Positions 1 through 5,693 of a stretch of 9,792 nucleotides of DNA are shown here, one piece after another. Every line of letters begins with the position of its first letter. The first letter of the stretch is position 1. The DNA lies in the NCBI GenBank assembly GCA_002427535.1, contig DIRK01000004.1, positions 6,574 to 16,365 of the forward strand. The letters are read 5' to 3'. The position numbers were made by a program, and so were the translations under genes. The notes under the pieces were generated by a model. It ran no database searches. It worked only from the letters and a program-made list of their open reading frames with translations, and was not told the origin of the DNA. This DNA comes from Mageeibacillus sp. UBA5438. Its GTDB lineage: Bacteria > Bacillota > Clostridia > Saccharofermentanales > DTU023.

Positions 1-1175
1 TTGCATACCGCGCAGTGGCATTCGCTGGTGTAGCCCAGGGGCTGGGTGTAGGTGCTGATGACCCCTTCGTAGTTTCGAAGGACGACGCGTTCGGGACTTT
101 GTGAAATGAGGTAGTCGGGCATGACGGGGATCTTGCCTCCGCCGCCTAAGGCGTCTACGACAAAGGTCGGGACGCAAAATCCTGAGGTATGGCCTCGGAG
201 TGCCTCAACGATCTCGATACCCTTTGACACACAGGTGCGAAAATGCGAGATGCCGCGTGTCAAATCGCACTGGTAGATGTAATAGGGCCGCACCCTAATC
301 CAGGCCAAGCCGTTCACCAGGTGGCGCATGACGTGGACACAGTCATTGATGCCCCGCAAAAGTACCGACTGATTGCCTAAGGGAACGCCGGCGTCGGCCA
401 GCATGGCGCAGGCTTTTTGACTTTCAGGCGTGATTTCATTTGGGTGGTTGAATTGCATGTTAACCCAGACGGGTTCGTATTTTTTTAATAGGGCGCAAAG
501 CTCAGGCGTGATGCGCTGGGGCATGACCACCGGTGTTCTTGTGCCGATGCGGATGATCTCGACATGCTCGATCGCGCGCAGTTCACGCAAGATGTATTCT
601 AAGCGGTCGTCGCTCATGAGGAGCGCGTCGCCCCCGGAGAGCAACACGTCGCGGATCAGGCGGTGATCCCGGATGTAGTCGATGCAGGCATCGATTTCGG
701 CCCTGGTTCGGGCCCCGTCTTTTTGCCCGGCAAGTCGCCTCCTTGTGCAGTGGCGGCAATACATGGAGCACATGTCCGTGATGAGCATGAGCACGCGGTC
801 GGGATAGCGGTGGGTCAAGCCGAAGACAGGGGAGTCGCCCTCTTCGTGGAGGGGGTCATCTTGGTCCTCCGGCGCGGATTGCCGCTCCATGGCGGTGGGG
901 ATGGCTTGTTTTCGAGCGGGGTCATGGGGATCGTCGGGGTCGATCAAGGTCAGATAATAGGGGGTGATCGCCATGCGAAATTTTTGCAGGGCTTCTTCCA
1001 CCCCGCCGATTTCTTCCTCGGTTAATGCCATGAGCGAAGTTAAACCCTCCAGGGTGGTCACCCGGTTTTTGACCTGCCATTGCCAGCTGTTCCAGTCTTC
1101 GTCTTTGACATCCGGAAACAACGCCTCCCGGCGGGGGGCGGCTGTCTTATTGATGTACTTGTCTTCTGCTTTCAT
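1..1175 (-). CDS. kamA: Lysine 2,3-aminomutase, 3' end cut by the window edge
   Basis: Radical SAM, PLP-dependent enzyme that interconverts L-lysine and L-beta-lysine in the cytoplasm, the first step of lysine fermentation. The reading frame is open from ATG at 1175 to the window edge; 391 residues are visible (the clostridial enzyme is about 416). Seen: the cluster motif CSMYCRHC with Cys136, Cys140, Cys143; a GGD motif after it; GGGGK with the PLP lysine at Lys348; Asp304 (YQCDL) and Asp341, matching the two lysine-binding aspartates; Cys279 (NDC) plus Cys386, Cys388, Cys391 (ECHCAVC), matching the zinc site. As I recall the Clostridium subterminale numbering, every one of these is offset by exactly 11 residues, which supports a true lysine aminomutase over EpmB or glutamate mutases. 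The PLP motif reads DALGGGGK where DAPGGGGK is usual. AGGGAGGG just upstream is the ribosome binding site. It starts 12 bases after kdd, as last visible gene of the operon. Confidence 0.97.
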   Translation of the reverse strand, partial: MKAEDKYINKTAAPRREALFPDVKDEDWNSWQWQVKNRVTTLEGLTSLMALTEEEIGGVEEALQKFRMAITPYYLTLIDPDDPHDPARKQAIPTAMERQSAPEDQDDPLHEEGDSPVFGLTHRYPDRVLMLITDMCSMYCRHCTRRRLAGQKDGARTRAEIDACIDYIRDHRLIRDVLLSGGDALLMSDDRLEYILRELRAIEHVEIIRIGTRTPVVMPQRITPELCALLKKYEPVWVNMQFNHPNEITPESQKACAMLADAGVPLGNQSVLLRGINDCVHVMRHLVNGLAWIRVRPYYIYQCDLTRGISHFRTCVSKGIEIVEALRGHTSGFCVPTFVVDALGGGGKIPVMPDYLISQSPERVVLRNYEGVISTYTQPLGYTSECHCAVC

Positions 1176-1187
1176 GGCATCCCTCCC

Positions 1188-2222
1188 TTAAAGGTATGTT
1201 GTTTCAAATATGTTCCGCAGGGCTTCGCTTTCCCGGATCACCTCAATGGAGAAGTCGGCGTGATTTTTGGTGTAACCGTTGCCGATGATCATGGTGACAT
1301 CTTTGCCAACACCTTCGGCGCCTAGAGCCGCGCGCGTGAAGCTTGTCGCCATACTAAAAAAGTACACGATGCCACCTTCTTTGGCCGGCAGGATGGATGA
1401 CATCTCGGTGCCGTCGATGTTAACGACGTTGATGACGACGTCGTATTCTTCGCCGTTATTTAGGGCGAGCGCTTTGTCCAATACTTCGGTTGGATTTTGC
1501 GCGTCGGCGACAAAAAATGAATGTAAAAGTTTGTTGCGAAGAAGCTTGTCTTTGGGCCGGTCGTTGCGGCTCATTCCGACGACATTGCCCGAAGGGCCGA
1601 CGCGACGCATGGCTTCATAAGCGCAGAGCATGCCGCTTTTTCCCCCGGCGCCGAGGATGAGTACGCTGTCTTTGGGTTTCACGATGCGTGCTGTCTGGGC
1701 GGGGGCGCCTGCGACGTCGAGGACAGCTAAGGCCAAATTTTCGCTCATGTCGCTTGGCAGTTTGGCGTAGATACCGCTTTCAAACAGGATGGCTTGTCCT
1801 TTGATTTCAACGCGCTCGATGGCAGGGTGAACGGCCGTGATCGCTTCAATCGAAAGAGGTGTCAAAGAAAGCGAGACGAGGGTGGCGATGCGGTCACCGA
1901 CGGCTAAGTCGCGTCCCTTTAAGGCTTCCCCGATTTGGGCGACTGTGCCCATCAGCATGCCGCCTGAACCGGTGACGGGATTTTGCATTTTGCCGCGCTC
2001 GTTGACGATCGCCTTGATCTTGTCTTTGAGGCGCTCCTCGTCGCCTTCTGCTTCCTCCCACAGCTGTCGAAAGCTTGCCGCGTCAATGTTGAGCGCGGAC
2101 ACGTCGATCAGGATTTCGTTGTCGTAAAGCGTCATCGTGTTATCGATTTTTTGTGCCGCCTGCGGCAACAGTCCTTTTGGTTCCAGCACGCGATGCGCGC
2201 CGTATTTGCTTCCCATCTTCAT
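1188..2222 (-). CDS. kdd: L-erythro-3,5-diaminohexanoate dehydrogenase
   Basis: NAD(P)-dependent oxidative deamination of L-erythro-3,5-diaminohexanoate to 5-amino-3-oxohexanoate plus ammonia, the third step of lysine fermentation; cytoplasmic. The 344-residue protein begins MKMGSKYGAHRVLEPKG and closely follows known Kdd proteins in the remembered family pattern: NPVTGSGG near residues 81-88, LFESGIYAK near 147-154, the Rossmann nucleotide-binding loop GAGGKSG at 191-197, and a C-terminal GAEGVGKDV...GNGYTK block near 301-319. The start at 2222 is chosen because AAGGAG lies six bases upstream and because homologues start at this point; the open frame runs further upstream to 2291 but that part overlaps the end of kce. 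A second ATG two codons in (2216) is possible. It lies 13 bases after kce and 12 before kamA, so it is co-transcribed. Confidence 0.96.
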   Translation of the reverse strand: MKMGSKYGAHRVLEPKGLLPQAAQKIDNTMTLYDNEILIDVSALNIDAASFRQLWEEAEGDEERLKDKIKAIVNERGKMQNPVTGSGGMLMGTVAQIGEALKGRDLAVGDRIATLVSLSLTPLSIEAITAVHPAIERVEIKGQAILFESGIYAKLPSDMSENLALAVLDVAGAPAQTARIVKPKDSVLILGAGGKSGMLCAYEAMRRVGPSGNVVGMSRNDRPKDKLLRNKLLHSFFVADAQNPTEVLDKALALNNGEEYDVVINVVNIDGTEMSSILPAKEGGIVYFFSMATSFTRAALGAEGVGKDVTMIIGNGYTKNHADFSIEVIRESEALRNIFETTYL

Positions 2223-2235
2223 CTTGTACTCCTTT

Positions 2236-3060
2236 TTAACGTGCCGGTAGTTGCAGCATTTCGCGCGCTTCGTCGGGGCTTGCAATGTCAAGGTTCATTT
2301 CTTTTGCGATGCGGACAAGCCGGGCGACAAGTTCGCCGTTGCTTGTAGCGTTAACGCGCCGACTGTACTGCAAGTTGTCTTCAAAACCTGTTCGGGGATG
2401 TCCGCCCATCGCCATGGCCATGACGTTTAAGGGCAACTGTTGCCGCCCCATAGCGGTGACGGTGAAGCTTGCGTCAGGGGGTAATGAATGCCGCATGAAA
2501 AGGAGGTCACGGGGGGTGGCGGCGGCGCCTCCGTTCACGCCCAGGACGAGGTTGAAATGAAGCGGGCGGTCGATATGGCCCTGGTTCACAAGGCGCAAGG
2601 CCATGTCGATATGGCTTTTGTCGAAGCATTCAAGTTCGGGCTTGATGTTTCTTTCCCGCATGCGGGCGGCAAATTCGATGATCATGTTTTCCGTGTTGAC
2701 AAAGATCTCATCGCCGCCAAAGTTCATCGTGCCGCAGTCAAGGCTTGCCATTTCAGGGTTGAGTTCAGTGGGTTGCAGGCGTTCTGTTGCGGTCATGCCT
2801 GTCGCGCCTCCTGTGGATGGCTGGATGATGACCTTGGGACAGGCCTCCTGGATGGCGTCGATCAGCTGCCGGAAGCGTTCTTTATCCTGCGTCGGCGTGC
2901 CGTCGTCGTGGCGGGCGTGCAGGTGAATGATGGCCGCGCCCGCATCGGCGGCTGATTTTGCCTCCCGGACAAACTCGTCCACCGTGTAAGGCACCGCCGG
3001 GTTCATCTCCTGGGTGACCTCGGCGCCGCTAATGGCGGCTGTGATGATGATTTTTGACAT
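2236..3060 (-). CDS. kce: 3-keto-5-aminohexanoate cleavage enzyme (BKACE family)
   Basis: Zinc-dependent Claisen-type exchange: 5-amino-3-oxohexanoate plus acetyl-CoA gives acetoacetate and L-3-aminobutyryl-CoA. The protein has 274 residues, the normal family length (TIM barrel). Visible active-site features: zinc ligands His46 and His48 in HLHARHDDG, Ser82 in QPSTGG, and the block RTGFEDN with Arg223, Glu227 and Asp228, which match the Arg, Glu (third zinc ligand) and Asp of the characterised enzyme with a three-residue offset, as I recall it. The block LDCGTMNFG near 107-115 is also typical. The start at 3060 has AGAGGGGG five bases upstream; an in-frame extension to 3132 overlaps kal and is not used. 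The neighbours kal and kdd supply the following and preceding steps, which favours Kce itself over another member of the broad BKACE family. Confidence 0.96.
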   Translation of the reverse strand: MSKIIITAAISGAEVTQEMNPAVPYTVDEFVREAKSAADAGAAIIHLHARHDDGTPTQDKERFRQLIDAIQEACPKVIIQPSTGGATGMTATERLQPTELNPEMASLDCGTMNFGGDEIFVNTENMIIEFAARMRERNIKPELECFDKSHIDMALRLVNQGHIDRPLHFNLVLGVNGGAAATPRDLLFMRHSLPPDASFTVTAMGRQQLPLNVMAMAMGGHPRTGFEDNLQYSRRVNATSNGELVARLVRIAKEMNLDIASPDEAREMLQLPAR

Positions 3061-3073
3061 GGATACCCCCTCT

Positions 3074-3460
3074 TTATGGATTGCGTTGTTTGTTTTTCGG
3101 TGTAATACAGGTGCCGGTCGCGCGGCAGACAAGGACAGGCTCTGTCAGCACTTCGGCGGCGGAATCTGAAATATCGGGACAAGGCGCGATGACGCGCCAG
3201 GCCTCAAAACTCATTTTGCGTGATGTATTGCCCTCTTCTGTGATTTTTCCTTTGACTTCGATGAAATCGCCGGCGTAGACGGGGGCAATAAAATCGACGC
3301 TGTCGTAGGCGCGAAACAATCCCTCATCGCCGTCCCGGCGGATGAGAAGTTCGGTCGCGACATCGCCGAAAAGCTTCAGCATATGGGCGCCGTCCACAAG
3401 CCCCCCTCCGTAGTGGGCGTCTTCGCTGCCGATGCGAACGCGTAGTGTCGTCTCAATCAT
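3074..3460 (-). CDS. kal: 3-aminobutyryl-CoA ammonia-lyase
   Basis: Removes ammonia from L-3-aminobutyryl-CoA to give crotonyl-CoA, which feeds butyrate formation; cytoplasmic. The 128-residue protein is a single hotdog-fold domain of the expected family length. Recognisable blocks are DAHYGGGLVDGAHMLKLFGD (residues 14-33), ELLIRRDGDEGLFRAYD (about 37-53), FIAPVYAGDFIE (about 57-68), NTSRKM, and PDISDSAAEVL towards the C-terminus, all familiar from Kal proteins. It is the first gene of the operon, with a consensus GGAGG site five bases before the ATG, and is preceded by the lysine riboswitch and terminator. The stop lies 13 bases before kce. The assignment rests on the remembered family pattern plus context; the hotdog fold alone would not fix the substrate. 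Confidence 0.95.
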   Translation of the reverse strand: MIETTLRVRIGSEDAHYGGGLVDGAHMLKLFGDVATELLIRRDGDEGLFRAYDSVDFIAPVYAGDFIEVKGKITEEGNTSRKMSFEAWRVIAPCPDISDSAAEVLTEPVLVCRATGTCITPKNKQRNP

Positions 3461-3486
3461 GTTGTCCTCCTTTTTGCTTTTATGTT

Positions 3487-3533
3487 AAAAAAAGAAGCGC
3501 CGCCTATTTTCTTCAAAATACGCATAGCGCTTC
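3487..3533 (-). terminator. Intrinsic terminator in the kal leader, overlapping the riboswitch
   Basis: In the minus-strand RNA, GAAGCGC (3533-3527) pairs with GCGCUUC (3500-3494); an inner stem UAUUUU/AAAAUA (3520-3515 with 3510-3505) caps it with a GAAG loop, and two further G-C pairs can form in between. Seven consecutive U residues (3493-3487) follow directly. This is a textbook factor-independent terminator, placed about 16 bases before the kal ribosome binding site. Its 5' arm lies inside the lysine aptamer: 3533-3532 belong to P5 and 3527 to P1. Terminator and aptamer cannot both be fully formed. Confidence 0.9.
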
Positions 3534-3680
3534 ATGCTTGGCATGACAGTAGGTCGTCCTTAGTACGCCTGCCAGGAATCGATGGGCGGGATCACCCGAT
3601 CGTCCCTTCGGCGACGGACACTTCAGCCGGACCCCGATCCCGGGTGGGATATCAGGCCTACCAATCCGCCGCTCCTCTAT
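3524..3680 (-). ncRNA. Lysine riboswitch (L box) aptamer
   Basis: The leader RNA of the kal-kce-kdd-kamA operon carries the lysine aptamer, about 157 nucleotides. Seen on the minus strand: AUAGAGGAGCG at the 5' end (consensus AGAGGUGCG), GGCUGAAG followed by GUCGCCGAAGG (the conserved core between P2 and P3), CUGGCAGGCGUAC (P4 start), CUGUC before P5, a P5 hairpin UCAUGC-CAA-GCAUGA (3546-3532), then AAGCGCUAU, the counterpart of the consensus GGAGGGCUAUCU. P1 is short: AUAG (3680-3677) with CUAU (3527-3524). The P2 loop carries CGGGAUC (3642-3636) and the P3 loop GAUCCCG (3593-3587), exact complements as required for the family's L2-L3 kissing contact. The usual GUA loop-E motif appears as GGUAGG. 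Placement before lysine degradation genes, with the terminator arm inside the aptamer, suggests lysine turns the operon on. Confidence 0.9.
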
Positions 3681-3689
3681 TGTCGTTCA

Positions 3690-3742
3690 ATTGTCAATAT
3701 TCTGCCCGATAATTATACCTGATCTTAGGCGAGATTGACAAT
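3690..3742. promoter_or_regulatory. Pair of ATTGWCAAT palindromes around the kal promoter, possible operator
   Basis: Two perfect 9-bp odd-centred palindromes are present: ATTGTCAAT at 3690-3698 and ATTGACAAT at 3734-3742. Their centres are 44 bases apart, close to four helical turns. One covers the -35 box, the other lies about 7-15 bases downstream of the predicted start and before the aptamer. That placement would suit a repressor binding two sites. The similarity of the outer box to a -35 element (TTGACA/TTGTCA) makes part of the match expected by chance. No regulator gene is in the window. Confidence 0.35.
3712..3741 (-). promoter_or_regulatory. Sigma70-type promoter of the kal-kce-kdd-kamA operon
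   Basis: On the minus strand a perfect -10 box TATAAT (3717-3712) is preceded, 18 bases away, by TTGTCA (3741-3736), five of six matches to the -35 consensus. The predicted start is near 3705, giving a leader of about 245 bases that contains the whole lysine aptamer, the terminator and the kal ribosome binding site. The -35 box sits inside a perfect palindrome, ATTGACAAT on the plus strand. Confidence 0.8.
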
Positions 3743-3776
3743 ATGCATGAATAAATCCGGGATGAAAAAAGAACTG

Positions 3777-5693
3777 TTACTCGAGTTCAAAGGCGCCCGT
3801 GTAGAGCTGGTAGTATTGACCGCCTTCTTCGATCAATTGTTCATGGGTGCCGCGCTCAATGATACGGCCCTGCTCCATGACCATGATGACGTCGGCGTCT
3901 TGGACGGTAGAAAGGCGGTGCGCGATGACAAAGATGGTCCTCCCCTGCATGAGGGCATCCATGCCCTCTTGCACGATGGCTTCTGTCCGTGTGTCAATGG
4001 AGGAGGTCGCTTCGTCAAGGACCATGACAGGCGGATCTAAAAGTGCGGCACGCGCAATGGAGATCAGCTGGCGCTGGCCTTGTGACAGACCGCTTCCGTC
4101 GCCTTCTAACATCGTGTGGTAGCCCTTGGGGAGCATGCGGATGAAGCCGTCCGCGTTGACGCGTTTGGCGGCCGCGATGCATTCCTCATCCGTGGCGTCA
4201 AGTCGCCCGTAGCGGATGTTGTCCATGACGGTGCCTGTGAATAGGTTGACGTCTTGCAGGACGACGCCGAGTGAGCGGCGAAGGTCGGGCTTTTTGATCT
4301 TTTCGATATTGATACCGTCGTAACGGATTTCTCCGTCAGTAAGGTCATAAAAACGGTTTAACAGGTTGGTGATTGTGGTTTTCCCGGCGCCTGTCGCGCC
4401 CACCAACGCGACCTTTTGGCCCGGCTTGGCGTAGAGGTTGATGTCACGCAATACGGGTTGTCCGACGATGTATTCGAAGTTGACGTCGTAGAAGCGGATG
4501 TCGCCGCATAGTTCGGTGTAGGTAAAGGTGCCGTCGTCTTGCGGTTCTTTCCAGGCCCACAGATGCGTGCGGTCAGCACACTCGGCCAGATGGCCGTTTT
4601 CCATGCAGGCGTTCACGAGGGTAACACTGCCGTGGTCTTCTTCCGGCTTTTCGTCAAACACTTCAAAGATACGGGAGGCGCCGGCCAATGCTTGGACGAT
4701 CATGTTGAACTGCAAGGAGATCTGGCCGATCGGGTTGACAAAGCCGCGTGACAGCGTGATGAAGGAGATCACCGTTCCCATGGTCATGGCTTCGCTGCCC
4801 GTGAAGCGCCAGTTGGAAATCCCCATGATCCCAAAACTGCCGCCGACAACGCCCAAGAGGACGTACAGCAAGAATCCCATACTGCTGACGACCGGCATGG
4901 TAATGGTGCCGTACTTGATGGCCTGGCTTGCGTTGTCGAAGAGTTCTTTTGTTCGTTCAAAGAAGCCCTGTTCGACCTTGTCTTCGTGGTTGAAGATCTT
5001 GATAACTTTTTGCCCGTTGATCATTTCTTCAACATAGGCGTTGACCTCGCCCAAGGCGATCTGCTGTCTCACAAAGTATTTGGAACTTCTTTTCACAATG
5101 CCTCGTACCAGCAAAAGGAGCGCGATGGAGTAGAGTCCTACAAAGAGACTCAGGTTAATGCTCAAAAACAGCATGGCGGCTAATGCCGACAGCGTGGTAA
5201 AGGAGGACTGGATGATCTGCGGGAAGCTTTGAGAGATAGCCATGCGCAAAGTATCCGTGTCGTTTGTGAAACGGCTCATGATGTCGCCGTGGGCGTGGAC
5301 GTCAAAGTAACGGACGGGTAATGTCTGTACGTGCGCGAAGAGTTCGTCTCGGATTTTCTTTAAGGTACCCTGTTCCACCACGACCATGAGGCGATTGTAA
5401 AGCCAGACGGAAAGAATACCGATGCCGTAGACCGTGATCATCAGTAAAACCACTTGGAACAAAGCGGAAAAGTCGCGACTGTCTCTTGCCACCATTGGCA
5501 GGATGTGATCGTCGATGATCGTTCTTAAGAACAGCGATGATGAGGCGCCTGCGGCCGCTGAGAGGAAGATACAGATCAGGACAAATACCAAGCGAATCCG
5601 GTAGGGTCGCATGTAGGACAGGAGGCGACGCGTGGTGCCGGGCGCGGCCTTTTGATGTTTTTTACGTGGTTCTTGGGGGCGTTGTTCAGCCAT
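3777..5693 (-). CDS. ABC exporter half-transporter, subunit with the catalytically intact site
   Basis: Inner-membrane exporter half (transmembrane domain plus ATPase) of the multidrug/lipid exporter type; substrate unknown. 638 residues. Six membrane segments are visible at roughly 33-56, 81-100, 165-180, 181-196, 265-290 and 307-335. The ATPase has Walker A GATGAGKTT (Lys438), Q-loop VVLQD, signature LSQGQ (536-540), Walker B MVLDE with catalytic Glu561, and switch His592 (IAHRLS). The signature deviates from LSGGQ. Between the two domains (about 348-395) is an extra stretch with TYTEL and LWAWK that other clostridial-type members also carry. The start at 5693 overlaps the previous gene by eight bases (ATGGCTGA), implying translational coupling, with GGGGGA upstream; an in-frame ATG at 5723 would add ten residues but has a weaker ribosome site. 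It pairs with the upstream subunit as a heterodimer of the TM287/288 or BmrCD kind. No terminator is seen after its stop. Confidence 0.93.
   Translation of the reverse strand: MAEQRPQEPRKKHQKAAPGTTRRLLSYMRPYRIRLVFVLICIFLSAAAGASSSLFLRTIIDDHILPMVARDSRDFSALFQVVLLMITVYGIGILSVWLYNRLMVVVEQGTLKKIRDELFAHVQTLPVRYFDVHAHGDIMSRFTNDTDTLRMAISQSFPQIIQSSFTTLSALAAMLFLSINLSLFVGLYSIALLLLVRGIVKRSSKYFVRQQIALGEVNAYVEEMINGQKVIKIFNHEDKVEQGFFERTKELFDNASQAIKYGTITMPVVSSMGFLLYVLLGVVGGSFGIMGISNWRFTGSEAMTMGTVISFITLSRGFVNPIGQISLQFNMIVQALAGASRIFEVFDEKPEEDHGSVTLVNACMENGHLAECADRTHLWAWKEPQDDGTFTYTELCGDIRFYDVNFEYIVGQPVLRDINLYAKPGQKVALVGATGAGKTTITNLLNRFYDLTDGEIRYDGINIEKIKKPDLRRSLGVVLQDVNLFTGTVMDNIRYGRLDATDEECIAAAKRVNADGFIRMLPKGYHTMLEGDGSGLSQGQRQLISIARAALLDPPVMVLDEATSSIDTRTEAIVQEGMDALMQGRTIFVIAHRLSTVQDADVIMVMEQGRIIERGTHEQLIEEGGQYYQLYTGAFELE

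Noticed and set aside
663..1025. Plus-strand open frame of 120 codons opposite kamA
   Set aside because: It is antisense to the conserved radical SAM enzyme, has low-complexity Gly/Val content and no ribosome site; a shadow of a GC-rich gene.
1..1175. EpmB or glutamate/arginine aminomutase as alternative for kamA
   Set aside because: The two lysine-binding aspartates, the full zinc cysteine set and the lysine-fermentation neighbours all favour lysine 2,3-aminomutase.
2223..2291. Upstream extension of kdd
   Set aside because: It overlaps the kce coding end and does not match the family N-terminus; AAGGAG fits the start at 2222.
3061..3132. Upstream extension of kce
   Set aside because: It overlaps the kal coding end, lacks a ribosome site, and homologues begin at MSKIIITAAISG; the GAGGGGG site fits the start at 3060.
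3482..3712. Plus-strand open frame of 76 codons in the kal leader
   Set aside because: It lies over the riboswitch and terminator on the opposite strand, has no ribosome binding site or recognisable protein, and its composition follows the RNA structure.
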